From the NCBI RefSeq assembly GCF_004342585.1, contig NZ_SLZQ01000020.1, positions 1-45,671 of the forward strand: a stretch of DNA of 45,671 bases. The letters run 5' to 3'. A program made the translations under genes and the position numbers. The notes under the pieces are model-generated. The model was given only the letters and a program-made list of their open reading frames with translations. It was not told the DNA's origin and did not search any database. This DNA is from Paucimonas lemoignei. GTDB lineage: Bacteria > Pseudomonadota > Gammaproteobacteria > Burkholderiales > Burkholderiaceae_D. Shown here piece by piece: positions 33,283 through 41,833 of this stretch. The number at the start of each line of letters is the position of its first letter. Position 1 is the first letter of the stretch.

Positions 33283-33801
33283 CTATTTTTTTGCAGATTT
33301 TTTTCTCTTTGGGGCCAGCATCGTCTGACGACATGTCGGCGCACCGCAGCGGCATGCATAATTCTGTTTCACGGTCGGCGTGTGGCGCTCTTCGATGATG
33401 AGACCGTAGTCGTAACCCAATTCTTCTTCCGGCTGGATATCGCGCAGGGCATAAATGAAGACGCGGCCATCTTCCTCGCGAGCTTCGCAATTTGGTTCGC
33501 AGGCATGATTGATCCAGCGCGCATTGTTGCCGCCGGCATCGCCATCGATCAGACGGCCATCTTCCAGGCTGAAGAAAAATGTGTGATGCGGATTGTCCGG
33601 GTCGCGGCCGTGCCGTCGCTGCGCTTCATCCTCGCTGATACGCTCGCCTTTGTATTCGATGATGCGCGTGCCTGCTTTGATCAGGCGCGTGGCGAAGACG
33701 CCTCTGCCATGAATGTGCGAGCCGCGCACGACGATGGCGGAACGTTGGCGCGGCGCTGCCGTTTTTGCAGCGCCTGATTCATTGAGAGAGTCGTTGTACA
33801 T
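33283..33801 (-). CDS. SET-domain protein lysine methyltransferase
   Basis: 172 residues. HGRGVFATRLIKAGTRIIEY begins the SET domain; RWINHACEPNCEA (95-107) is the AdoMet-binding NHxC motif, GYDYG (129-133) holds the catalytic Tyr region, and a post-SET zinc cluster is formed by YACRCGAPTC (149-157) with Cys101. The complete SET/post-SET arrangement suggests an active enzyme. Bacterial SET proteins may methylate ribosomal or nucleoid proteins; the target is unknown. The C-terminus is lysine-rich (KRKKSAKK). It is monocistronic and no transfer marker is visible nearby. Confidence 0.9.
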   Translation of the reverse strand: MYNDSLNESGAAKTAAPRQRSAIVVRGSHIHGRGVFATRLIKAGTRIIEYKGERISEDEAQRRHGRDPDNPHHTFFFSLEDGRLIDGDAGGNNARWINHACEPNCEAREEDGRVFIYALRDIQPEEELGYDYGLIIEERHTPTVKQNYACRCGAPTCRQTMLAPKRKKSAKK

Positions 33802-34112
33802 ATCGCAGATGTGGAAAGCTTCATTATTTTATAAGCCCGCAGTTTACAGCGAATGCACTGTGCAGGCATGCATGTCTGTTGCATTAAGTACTGATTAATG
33901 ACTCGCACGGTTTGCTGGCGGATCAAATGCGCTGATAACTATTTTTACCAATTGCCATCGGTGCAATGCAAGTCCATCCAGAAGCTTATCCAAGCGACAA
34001 AAAATTTCAGCTTTGGCTACAATTCGGTGGCCCTAGCTCACAATTTTTCTGCAAAGCACTCGCCATTCTGCATTATTTCAGCCATCATATTTTTATTGCT
34101 TTGGAGAATAAA
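33802..34112. other. Intergenic region before the small plus-strand gene
   Basis: 311 bases. It contains an inverted repeat CATTAA (33882-33887) / TTAATG (33895-33900) and a TGCATG-rich patch at about 33853-33883. Open frames reading through it lack ribosome sites. No other feature recognised. Confidence 0.35.
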
Positions 34113-34400
34113 ATGGCTGTATCGATTGGAATGCTGGAACGACGTGCGCGCTATGTCATGAGCGCGGTGGCCTTGGTTGCAGTGGCAGGATTGGCCGCAT
34201 TCAAGTTAGGGTGGATCACTACCGCTCCGTCTTATAAAGAAGACGCCTGGTATCTGGTAAGAGGAAATACCAACTTCGTCATTACCAGCGAATATGCCGA
34301 CGAGGCGACCTGCCGGCAAAAAGAAAGCGCGTCTTCGGTTTGCCGCTCCGGCAAAGCCTTACTCAAAGAAGCACCGGGCTACCAAAACCGGCACTCCTGA
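34113..34400 (+). CDS. Hypothetical single-helix membrane protein, 95 residues
   Basis: The ATG at 34113 has GGAG six bases upstream; the frame continues open to 33966 without a better start. A basic N-terminus (MLERRARYV) precedes one membrane helix (about 15-33, SAVALVAVAGLAAFKLGWI), then a soluble part with YLVRGNTNFVITSEYADEAT and two cysteines 11 apart (CRQKESASSVC). No family recognised. It probably faces the periplasm, where the cysteines could form a disulfide. Confidence 0.65.
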   Translation: MAVSIGMLERRARYVMSAVALVAVAGLAAFKLGWITTAPSYKEDAWYLVRGNTNFVITSEYADEATCRQKESASSVCRSGKALLKEAPGYQNRHS

Positions 34401-34405
34401 ACGAC

Positions 34406-34430
34406 AAACGGGCCGCGATGCGGCCCGTTT
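34406..34430. terminator. Bidirectional terminator between the hypothetical gene and phasin
   Basis: AAACGGGCCGC-GAT-GCGGCCCGTTT is a perfect 11-bp stem with T/A runs on both sides, between convergent genes. Confidence 0.9.
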
Positions 34431-34453
34431 TCGGTTCTCAGCAGCGAGAAGAA

Positions 34454-35017
34454 TTACTTCTTGGTGCGACCGGTAGCTTTTTCAGCGGCTTGGGTGAATT
34501 GCGCCGTTGCGCTGCTCAGGTTGGTTTCGATGGCTTCGACAGCTTGCTTGGTGGTCTTGGCCAATTGTTCGTAACCAGCGTTGGCGTTACCGATCATCGA
34601 CTTAACGATGGCGATCACGTTTTCCGAACCAGCCGGAGCATTCTTGGCCACGTCGTCCACGAGAGCAGCAACCTTGCGGCTGGTTTCAGCGATTTGCGCT
34701 TCTGCAGTCTTGGTGATTTCAGCCTGGGTCGACGAAGCGATGTTGGCGATGTGACGAGCGTAGGCAGCGGCTTTTTCAGCGTTCGGTTGAGCTTGGGCAG
34801 CGGCCAGCGAGAAGAATTCTTGTGCATCCTTGGCAGCCAGCAATTGCTTGGCAGCGGCGTTGGACTCTTCCAGCGAAGTCTTGGCAACGGTCAGGTTCAG
34901 GTCGATCAGCTTTTCGACGCCTTCGAAGGCTTTGCTGGTCAGCGCGGTAACCAGGGCGAGTTGAGCTTCGACATTAGCTTTGGTAGCAGCGGAAAATTGG
35001 TCTTGGTACGAAAACAT
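34454..35017 (-). CDS. Phasin family protein (polyhydroxyalkanoate granule protein)
   Basis: 187 residues, almost entirely helical, opening with MFSYQDQFSAATKANVEAQL and rich in Ala, Lys and Glu. This is the Burkholderiales phasin (PhaP) pattern, with the length of the R. eutropha PhaP type. Phasins coat PHA granules and control their size. The ATG at 35017 has AGGAG. A strong promoter lies about 65 bases upstream, flanked by repeated TTGTTGC motifs. C-terminal KATGRTKK is basic. No PHA synthase is in the window. Confidence 0.93.
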   Translation of the reverse strand: MFSYQDQFSAATKANVEAQLALVTALTSKAFEGVEKLIDLNLTVAKTSLEESNAAAKQLLAAKDAQEFFSLAAAQAQPNAEKAAAYARHIANIASSTQAEITKTAEAQIAETSRKVAALVDDVAKNAPAGSENVIAIVKSMIGNANAGYEQLAKTTKQAVEAIETNLSSATAQFTQAAEKATGRTKK

Positions 35018-35075
35018 TTGCTTCTCCTAGTAGATAAGGAATAACAGTGATTAGGGGCAGCGCCGGTTGTGCACC

Positions 35076-35139
35076 GCAACAATGGCTATTTTAGGCCCCT
35101 CTTTACTTTTGTCAAGAACTTTTTTGTGCGACGCAACAA
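35076..35139 (-). promoter_or_regulatory. Phasin promoter flanked by TTGTTGC operator-like motifs
   Basis: On the minus strand TTGACA (35115-35110), a 16-base spacer and TAAAAT (35093-35088) make a near-consensus sigma-70 promoter. TTGTTGC occurs at 35082-35076, on the expected start site, and at 35139-35133, 17 bases upstream of the -35 box. Phasin genes are classically repressed by PhaR, which binds repeated TGC-rich sites around the promoter; these motifs fit that role. Confidence 0.8.
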
Positions 35140-35345
35140 AATATTTTTTATGTTGCTTGGTCCACACATTAAGTGGCTTTCAAGCCGGGCACGAGTTGTT
35201 TCTGCGTTTCATTGTTGCATTGCAGCCAGCGGATTATAGAAAGGAGTTGCCAGTTATTCAAATATTTTTCTGGCAATTTCTTGTTGCAGCGCAAAGGTTG
35301 CGCAGAAGATGGTCGAGTCTGCGCATAGCCAGCCTCATAGGCAGC

Positions 35346-36500
35346 CTATTTGGCACTCACTGACTCGGCTTCATCCGGCACCAACTCGTGGACCACGATG
35401 CCGGTCTCGGCCGGCACGAAACTCGTCCAGCCGCGGTGGCGTATTGCCCGCAGCGCATCCTGATAACCCTGTTCCCAGCGCCAGCGTATCGATCCCCGCG
35501 AAAAATTCACATCCTTCGACGCCATATGCCAGTCCCGCCCGGAATACGCGAGGCGCACGATGTGGATGGTCGAGTCACGCCCGACGGCATCGAGGACATG
35601 CGCCGTGCGCTTCTTGCACTCCTCCGGCAACTCGCTATGCAGCTTGCGCACCATGCGCCGCAGGTTATGCAATTCCAGGTAATGCTCGATGTGGTTTTTC
35701 GAGCGGGAGGCATACATGACATCCTTTTGGCGAGTCGCGACTTCATCCATGGTGGTCGGTTCATCGCCGGAAGCGCTCCATAAGTCCACCATGAAACACA
35801 AGGTATCGACGCGCGGCTCATCGTCCAGCACGGTTTCCAGCGGCGTGTTGGAGAATAAGCCGCCGTCCCAGTACAACTCGCCGTCGATGCGTACTGGCGG
35901 AAAACCGGGCGGCAGGGCACCGCTGGCCATGATGTGCTTGACGCTGATATGGCGCTGGCGGTTGTCGAAGATGGCGCGGCGGCCGCAGGTGACTTTCATC
36001 GCTTCGATAGTCAGGCGCATGCCGCCCGGAGTATTCAGGTAATCGAAATCGACCAGTTCGTGGAGCGTCTTTGCCAGCGGAGCGGTATCGTAGAAACTGG
36101 CCTGTTCCGGATCGACGGGCATGCCAAGCGAAAAAGGATGCATCATCCGAGGCGAAAAAAAGCCGGGAACACCGCGCAATAGCGTGTCGAAGGTCGCCAT
36201 GCGGATATTCATTTGCCGGGCGGCGTCGGAGACGCGGTTCATGTCGAAGGCATCATCATGAGCCACGCGGTCCCAGAATTCCTTCAGCTGAGCCAGGCAA
36301 CGACTACGCTTGTTGCCGGCAATAATGGCGGCGTTGATCGCACCGATGGAAGTGCCCACGACCCAATCCGGCGTCAAGCCGTGCTCATGCAGCGCCTGGT
36401 AGACGCCGGCCTGGTAAGCGCCGAGCGCCCCGCCGCCTTGTAATACCAGGGCAATGCGGTGCTGATCCGGATTGAAATCGTTGCTGGCCTTCATGTCCAT
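35346..36500 (-). CDS. Patatin-like phospholipase with DUF3734-type C-terminus
   Basis: 384 residues. The ATG at 36500 has AGGAG eight bases upstream; the longer frame start has none. The oxyanion box QGGGALGAYQAG (21-32), nucleophile Ser51 in GTSIG, and Asp212 in WDGG form the patatin Ser-Asp dyad. The C-terminal third (RSKNHIEHYLELHNLRRMVR, then FSRGSIRWRWEQGYQDALRA) matches the DUF3734 extension of proteobacterial patatins, which often sit beside hydroxybutyrate genes. It may act on lipids or on PHA-associated lipids. It lies next to the phasin gene on the same strand, but 328 bases and a promoter separate them. Confidence 0.9.
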   Translation of the reverse strand: MDMKASNDFNPDQHRIALVLQGGGALGAYQAGVYQALHEHGLTPDWVVGTSIGAINAAIIAGNKRSRCLAQLKEFWDRVAHDDAFDMNRVSDAARQMNIRMATFDTLLRGVPGFFSPRMMHPFSLGMPVDPEQASFYDTAPLAKTLHELVDFDYLNTPGGMRLTIEAMKVTCGRRAIFDNRQRHISVKHIMASGALPPGFPPVRIDGELYWDGGLFSNTPLETVLDDEPRVDTLCFMVDLWSASGDEPTTMDEVATRQKDVMYASRSKNHIEHYLELHNLRRMVRKLHSELPEECKKRTAHVLDAVGRDSTIHIVRLAYSGRDWHMASKDVNFSRGSIRWRWEQGYQDALRAIRHRGWTSFVPAETGIVVHELVPDEAESVSAK

Positions 36501-36658
36501 CTGATTATTCTCCTGCGCAATATCGTTTCTGCCATCATGCATGGTTTAGCGCTAAGTGTAGCCCATTCGTCCGACGCGGCTCGGGTAGTCCAGGAGCAAT
36601 GCCTTCACGCCCGAGTCTTCCAGCGTAGAATGAGGCTTTTTTTGCGCCGTCTCTTTTC

Positions 36659-38167
36659 ATGACTATCCTGCTGTCCACCCTGAACGCCCGTTACACCCAT
36701 GCCTCATTGGGCTTGCGCTATCTGCTTGCCAACATGGGCGAACTGCAGGAGCAAACCCGCGTGCAGGAATTCGTCATTGGCACGAAGACGACGGAAATCG
36801 TGGAAAAGCTACTGGCGTCGCGCCCTCGCATCATCGGGCTTGGCGTCTATATCTGGAATGTCGAGGAATGCACCAAGGTCGTGTCGATGCTCAAGCGCGT
36901 CGCACCCGAAGTGACGGTCATTCTGGGCGGGCCGGAAGTGTCGTATGAAACCGCCGAACAGGAAATCGTGCGCCTGGCCGATTACGTCATCACCGGCTGG
37001 GGCGATGTCAGCTTTGCCGTGCTGTGCCGGCAGGTATTGCATGGTCCGCAGCCATTGATGAAGATCCATGCGGGCGTGCAGCCGCCATTGAACGACCTTG
37101 CCTTGCCATACGATCTCTATACCGATGAAGATATCGCGCATCGCACCTTGTATGTCGAGGCATCGCGCGGCTGCCCGTTCAAGTGCGAATTCTGTCTATC
37201 GTCGCTCGACAAGACGGCGTGGCCGTTTGATCTCGATGCGTTCCTGGCGGAGCTGGAAAAACTCCATGCGCGCGGCGCTCGCCTGTTCAAGTTCGTCGAC
37301 CGCACGTTCAACCTGAATATCAAATCCAGTTTGAAGATCATGCAATTCTTCCTCGATAAACTGGCCGCGCATCCGGAAGACCCGGTATACGCCCATTTCG
37401 AGGTGGTGCCCGACCATCTGCCCGATGCGCTCAAGGATGCCATCGTGAAGTTCCCGGCGGGCACGCTGCAATTCGAAATCGGGATCCAGAGCTTCAACCC
37501 GGAAGTCCAGGCACACGTGAGCCGCCGGCAAAACAATGAAAAGGCGGCCGACAATATCCGCTGGCTGTGCGAGCACTCGCACGCGCATTTGCACGTTGAT
37601 TTGATTGCCGGCTTGCCGGGCGAGGATATCGACAGCTTTGCGCGCGGCTTCGATTTTCTGTATTCACTCAAGCCGCACGAAATCCAGTTCGGCATCCTCA
37701 AGCGCTTGCGTGGCACGCCGATCATCCGCCATACGGAAAATTTCCATATGGTGTATGAAGCCCATCCGCCCTACACGATTCTGGCAAATGACCGCATCGG
37801 TTTCGCCGACATGCAACGCTTGGTACGCTTTGCCCGTTACTGGGACATGATCGCCAATTCCGGCCGCTTTGCCCATACGCTGCCGCATATCCTGGGTGAG
37901 TCTCCCTTCGCGCGCTTTATGGCATTGTCGGACTGGTTGTATGCCAAGACGGACGCCACACACCGCATCGCCCTGGACCGCCTTGCCGGATTAGTGGGGC
38001 AATGGCTGGAGGAGCAAGGCATATCGGCAGACACGGCGCGTGCATTGTTGGAAAGCGATTATGCGGGACAGGCGCACAAGAAGCATATCGTGAAAAAAGC
38101 GCAGGCCGAAAACAAAAAGGCCGAGAGCGCGGCACCGTTACGGCAAGCGCGGCATCTGGCAGCGTAA
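36659..38167 (+). CDS. B12-binding-like/radical SAM protein with DUF4080 C-terminus
   Basis: 502 residues. The N-terminal LNARYTHASLGLRYLLANMG and ILGGPEVSYE belong to the Rossmann-like B12-binding domain (about 1-130); the DxHxxG cobalamin-ligand motif is not seen. The radical SAM core begins YVEASRGCPFKCEFC with Cys172, Cys176 and Cys179 binding the 4Fe-4S cluster, and the C-terminus is DUF4080-like. The reaction is unknown; relatives modify lipids, RNA or small molecules. Start ATG at 36659. Monocistronic. Confidence 0.9.
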   Translation: MTILLSTLNARYTHASLGLRYLLANMGELQEQTRVQEFVIGTKTTEIVEKLLASRPRIIGLGVYIWNVEECTKVVSMLKRVAPEVTVILGGPEVSYETAEQEIVRLADYVITGWGDVSFAVLCRQVLHGPQPLMKIHAGVQPPLNDLALPYDLYTDEDIAHRTLYVEASRGCPFKCEFCLSSLDKTAWPFDLDAFLAELEKLHARGARLFKFVDRTFNLNIKSSLKIMQFFLDKLAAHPEDPVYAHFEVVPDHLPDALKDAIVKFPAGTLQFEIGIQSFNPEVQAHVSRRQNNEKAADNIRWLCEHSHAHLHVDLIAGLPGEDIDSFARGFDFLYSLKPHEIQFGILKRLRGTPIIRHTENFHMVYEAHPPYTILANDRIGFADMQRLVRFARYWDMIANSGRFAHTLPHILGESPFARFMALSDWLYAKTDATHRIALDRLAGLVGQWLEEQGISADTARALLESDYAGQAHKKHIVKKAQAENKKAESAAPLRQARHLAA

Positions 38168-38230
38168 GCTTGGCTGAAGTGCGCTCGCCGGATAGTTGTC
38201 TAGGCGCAGCGCTGCGCTTCCAATCCGAGG

Positions 38231-38476
38231 TTATTTGATCGCCTGCGACGGCATTGCCTCTTGGCGCGCCATCCACTCCTCGATCAATTGCCGCACAAAC
38301 GGCGGCAGCGCTGAAATGGGAAGCGCGTGTCTTCGCTCGTAGATCATCTGCGCATAGACGCTGGCCAAGGCATTCACTTCCGGCGAAAGCGTACTCTCCT
38401 CTCCAGTGGAAGGCTTACTCAAGCGCCAGTGGTTGATTAGCTTTTCCAGGTTGGTCAGTGAAATGTCAGCAGACAT
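38231..38476 (-). CDS. DUF3717-like small protein
   Basis: 81 residues from the ATG at 38476. MSADISLTNLEKLINHWRLS, the following STGEESTLSPEVNALASVYA and MIYERRHALP resemble DUF3717, a small helical family of Burkholderiales with unknown role. No signal or membrane segment, and no clear ribosome site. It lies 22 bases after the small membrane-protein gene on the same strand, so the two may be co-transcribed. Confidence 0.7.
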   Translation of the reverse strand: MSADISLTNLEKLINHWRLSKPSTGEESTLSPEVNALASVYAQMIYERRHALPISALPPFVRQLIEEWMARQEAMPSQAIK

Positions 38477-38498
38477 GGTAAGTGGACCAGCGTGGAAA

Positions 38499-38648
38499 CT
38501 ATGTGCACAGCACCAGGCGATTTGCCAGGTCGACGATAAAGGATGGCCGCAGATAAGCCATGAAGGTCGCCGCCAGAACGATGGCAAGCAGTATGCCCAA
38601 CAGCATATGCTGGAGCCGGCTGCGTCGAGATTTCATCTGGTCGTCCAT
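38499..38648 (-). CDS. Small single-helix membrane protein, 49 residues
   Basis: The frame reads MDDQMKSRRSRLQHMLLGIL, then LAIVLAATFMAYLRPSFIVD and LANRLVLCT. A basic N-terminus precedes one membrane helix (about residues 14-32) and a short tail with PSFIVDLANRL and a near-terminal Cys. The layout resembles small unnamed membrane proteins common in Burkholderiales. It sits just upstream of the DUF3717-like gene with a GAG-rich leader before its ATG. Function unknown. Confidence 0.6.
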   Translation of the reverse strand: MDDQMKSRRSRLQHMLLGILLAIVLAATFMAYLRPSFIVDLANRLVLCT

Positions 38649-38696
38649 TTCACTCTGCCTCTCACGATGACTTGGCGGCGAGTCAGTATATGCCCC

Positions 38697-39911
38697 TTAA
38701 GCGAGCGCAGGTTTGCGCACAATCGGCTTTTCATTGATCGGCAGGTTGACGAGGGCCGCGAACACACCAAGCGCGATGGTGATCATCCAGACCGTGTTGT
38801 AGCTGCCTTCCTTGGTAAACAAATACCCGCCCAGCCAGACGCCGAGGAAGCTGCCGACCTGGTGCGAAAAAAACACGAAGCCGGATAACATCGACATGTA
38901 CTTCACGCCGAAGATGCTCGCCACGACGCCATTTGTCAGCGGCACGGTCGACAGCCACAAAAAGCCCATCGCCGCAGCAAACACGTACACCGAAGCGGTC
39001 GATAGCGGCGCCAGCAGGAACAGGGCGACGACCACCGAGCGGGTGATGTAAATCGAGGAAAGCAAATAGCGCTTGGGCAGGATGCCACCGAATTTGCCGG
39101 CGTAGTAGGAGCCGAAAATATTGAACAGGCCGATCAGGGCAAGCGCAATCACGGCGACATTCGGATCCATGATGCCCTTGTCTTTGAGGTAGGCCGGCAA
39201 ATGCACGCCGATGAATACGACCTGGAAGCCGCAAACGAAATACCCGGCCACAAGCAGCAGGAAAGGTTTATAGGCGAAGGCTTCGCGGATCGCTTCGCCG
39301 ATGCTTTGTTGATGCCCGCCTTGTTCTTGATAAACCGGCTCGCGCAAATACCAGGACATCGGGATCATCACCACTAGCAGCAGGCCGGCGAGCACATAAA
39401 AGGCATTTTGCCAGCCGGTAGCCGAGATCAATTGCTGTTCGACCGGCATCAGGACGAATTGCCCGAAGGAGCTCGCCGCCGAGGAAATGCCGAAAGCCCA
39501 GGAGCGTTTTTCCGCCGGCGCGACTCGCCCCACGATACCGCTGATGGCGCCGAAGGCGGTACAGGCAAGTGCCGCGCCGCCCAGCGCGCCAGCCCCGATG
39601 ACGAACAAAGTCGGTTGCGTGACCAATGCCATCCAGAGCAAGGCTGCCGCATAAAACAGGGCGCCGACCAGCACCACGCGCGCGGTGCCGATACGGTCGG
39701 CAATCACGCCGGCGAACGGCCCGAATACACCCCACATCAGGTTTTGCAGTGCCATGGCGAGCGAATAGGTTTCCCGCGTCCAGCCATTGGCTTGTGAAAT
39801 CGGTTGCAGCCAGAATCCAAAGCCGTGCCGTACTCCCATTGCCAGAGTCAGCACCAGTCCGCCCGCGATCAACACGGTTTTTAATTCTGGCGCGCGTTTG
39901 GCAATCCACAT
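38697..39911 (-). CDS. MFS transporter, OxlT/monocarboxylate-like
   Basis: 404 residues and 12 membrane helices. The ATG at 39911 is preferred over a TTG 18 bases upstream. RHGFGFWLQPISQANGWTRE and GPFAGVIADRIGTARVVLVG are typical of the oxalate/formate antiporter-like branch of the MFS, with the loop-2 motif present as GVIADRIGTARV. Substrates of this branch are small organic acids; which one is not readable here. The small genes at 38231 and 38499 follow on the same strand. Confidence 0.88.
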   Translation of the reverse strand: MWIAKRAPELKTVLIAGGLVLTLAMGVRHGFGFWLQPISQANGWTRETYSLAMALQNLMWGVFGPFAGVIADRIGTARVVLVGALFYAAALLWMALVTQPTLFVIGAGALGGAALACTAFGAISGIVGRVAPAEKRSWAFGISSAASSFGQFVLMPVEQQLISATGWQNAFYVLAGLLLVVMIPMSWYLREPVYQEQGGHQQSIGEAIREAFAYKPFLLLVAGYFVCGFQVVFIGVHLPAYLKDKGIMDPNVAVIALALIGLFNIFGSYYAGKFGGILPKRYLLSSIYITRSVVVALFLLAPLSTASVYVFAAAMGFLWLSTVPLTNGVVASIFGVKYMSMLSGFVFFSHQVGSFLGVWLGGYLFTKEGSYNTVWMITIALGVFAALVNLPINEKPIVRKPALA

Positions 39912-40026
39912 GACGATTCTTTCTGGCAATAAAAATATCAGTGTAGCGTAAAGCCTTGCCGCGTGTGGCGAGTCGTTTTGTTTCTGAGGTGCGAGGATGT
40001 GACATTAGCATTTTCGCAGGAGTTAC

Positions 40027-40224
40027 TCATTCATGCGACATAGAAATTGGTGATTCTTCGTCACCGGGTCGTCTTCCTTTCGGCTTTTCCGCATCGTGAA
40101 CTTGTTGCATTCCTATTAACTCAAACCGGTGGACTGCCATGCAATTATCGGCGGCCATCTGCCTAGCCCGTTGCTCTGCAGCGTCGGCCGGAACATGCGA
40201 ATAAAATTTAATGCTTAGCGTCAC
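40027..40224 (-). CDS. Possible small hypothetical protein, 65 residues
   Basis: Starts at a GTG (40224) five bases from the divergent DUF72 gene and has no visible ribosome site. The reading (MTLSIKFYSHVPADAAEQRA, then a Lys/Arg/Glu-rich tail) is plausible but fits no family I know. It could be spurious. Confidence 0.35.
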   Translation of the reverse strand: MTLSIKFYSHVPADAAEQRARQMAADNCMAVHRFELIGMQQVHDAEKPKGRRPGDEESPISMSHE

Positions 40225-40229
40225 GATAC

Positions 40230-40994
40230 ATGCTTGAGGAATCTACCCCTTTAATCGGCTGCGCTGGCTGGAGCATCGCGAGCGCGCAGAAGGCCTCGTT
40301 TCCCCTGGCAGGAAGTCACTTGGAGCGCTATGGTGCTGTTTTGCCGGCGGTCGAAATCAACAGTTCCTTTTATCGCTCGCATCGTCCCGAAACCTATCAG
40401 CGCTGGGGCGATAGCGTTCCGGAGAATTTCCGCTTTTCGGTCAAGGTTCCGCGTACGATTACCCATCATCAGCGTTTGCAAAATGTCGCGCCGCTCATTG
40501 AAGGGTTCGTGCAAGAAGTTCATGAATTGGGAAACAAACTAGGCTGCCTTCTGGTGCAACTGCCACCGAGCCTGCGGTTCGATCCGCCAACCGTACATGC
40601 GTTTTTCGCGAATTTGACTCAACAGACAAGCGCGCCGGTTGTCTGCGAAGCCCGGCATCGCAGTTGGTTCATGCCCGCAGCAAATCAACTCTTGCAAGAG
40701 TTCGGCATCAGCCAAGTCATTGCCGATCCGCCCGTGGCGCCGTGCGAAGAGCTCTTTACTGGCGCGAAAACGGTGTATGTCCGGCTGCATGGATCGCCAG
40801 AGATGTACCATTCGGCGTATTCAGAAGAATACCTGTCGCAACTTGAAAACGAATTGCGGCAATATCAGGCGCAGGGAAAAACCGCCTGGTGCATCTTCGA
40901 CAATACGGCCAGCGGCGCGGCAATGCCCAATGCATTGTCGCTCCTGGCTCGATTCAAAAGGAAAAATGCTGCTGACGTGAAGGTGCGTGCCTAG
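40230..40994 (+). CDS. DUF72 (YecE-like) protein
   Basis: 254 residues with a TIM-barrel fold. IGCAGWSI near the N-terminus, EINSSFYRSHRPETYQRWGD, YVRLHGSPEMYHSAYSEEYL and WCIFDNTASGAAMPNAL are the family's conserved blocks. DUF72 proteins are widespread and have no proven activity. The stop overlaps the stop of the convergent hydrolase gene by four bases. No strong ribosome site precedes the ATG. Confidence 0.9.
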   Translation: MLEESTPLIGCAGWSIASAQKASFPLAGSHLERYGAVLPAVEINSSFYRSHRPETYQRWGDSVPENFRFSVKVPRTITHHQRLQNVAPLIEGFVQEVHELGNKLGCLLVQLPPSLRFDPPTVHAFFANLTQQTSAPVVCEARHRSWFMPAANQLLQEFGISQVIADPPVAPCEELFTGAKTVYVRLHGSPEMYHSAYSEEYLSQLENELRQYQAQGKTAWCIFDNTASGAAMPNALSLLARFKRKNAADVKVRA

Positions 40995-41827
40995 CTGGCC
41001 AGGAATCGACGCACGATCTCGATTTGTTCCGGCACGTTCAGGCATGGCGCATGACCGCAATCCGGAATGATGGCTGCCTGAGCGCGTGGGCCACGGCGAG
41101 TCATTTCATCGACCGTATCCTGCAACAACAGGTCCGAATTTTCACCGCGCAGTACCAGCGTCGGCATGTCCAGCTGATCGTAGAATTCCCAGGTGCGGTA
41201 ATCGTTGGGATGCACGAAAAACTGCCGCACCATGGCGGGATCGTAATGCGTAGTGATCTTGCCGTTGGGAAGACGACGAGTCGACGTTTCCGCCATGCGG
41301 CGCCATTGCGCAGCGCTTTGCCAGCCATACGGCAAATACACCTTGCGCAGATAAGCTTCCAACTCGGTGACTGTATCGAATTCCGGCGGATTGCCGGCAT
41401 AGGCCTTGATGCGCTCAAGCGCTTCCAGTGCCAGCATGGGGCCGTTATCGTTCAAGACGAGGTGGCTGATGCGGCCTTTGAGCGTGGTTGCCGCGGCGCG
41501 CGTGCCGATGGCGCCGCCCATCGAAGTGCCGACCCAGCGGGCGCGTTCGATGCCAAGCTGATCAAACAGGGATTGCGCGATTTGCGCATAGAAAGCCAGG
41601 CAGTACTCTTCGTCCGGTACCGGGCTCCACTGAGAAAAACCGCGCCCGAGCGTGTCGGGCGCGATGATGCGGTAACTGCCGCGCAATTCCAGCGCCAGAT
41701 CATCGAAATCGCGGCAGGTGCGCGCCAAGCCGTGCCACATGATGAGCGGGGGCGCCGCATTGTCACCCCACTCCACATAGTGGATTTCACGGCCATGGCA
41801 ACGCAGGTAGTGCGAGCTAGGCTGCAT
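40991..41827 (-). CDS. Alpha/beta hydrolase
   Basis: 278 residues. Nucleophile Ser in GTSMGG (about 149-154), oxyanion segment MWHGLARTCRDFDD, acid in RGENSDLL and catalytic His in DCGHAPCLN give a complete triad. It follows livM by six bases and closes the transporter operon, so it may hydrolyse an imported ester, amide or lactone. The specific substrate is not readable from the sequence. Confidence 0.87.
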   Translation of the reverse strand: MQPSSHYLRCHGREIHYVEWGDNAAPPLIMWHGLARTCRDFDDLALELRGSYRIIAPDTLGRGFSQWSPVPDEEYCLAFYAQIAQSLFDQLGIERARWVGTSMGGAIGTRAAATTLKGRISHLVLNDNGPMLALEALERIKAYAGNPPEFDTVTELEAYLRKVYLPYGWQSAAQWRRMAETSTRRLPNGKITTHYDPAMVRQFFVHPNDYRTWEFYDQLDMPTLVLRGENSDLLLQDTVDEMTRRGPRAQAAIIPDCGHAPCLNVPEQIEIVRRFLAS

Positions 41828-41833
41828 GCTGCC

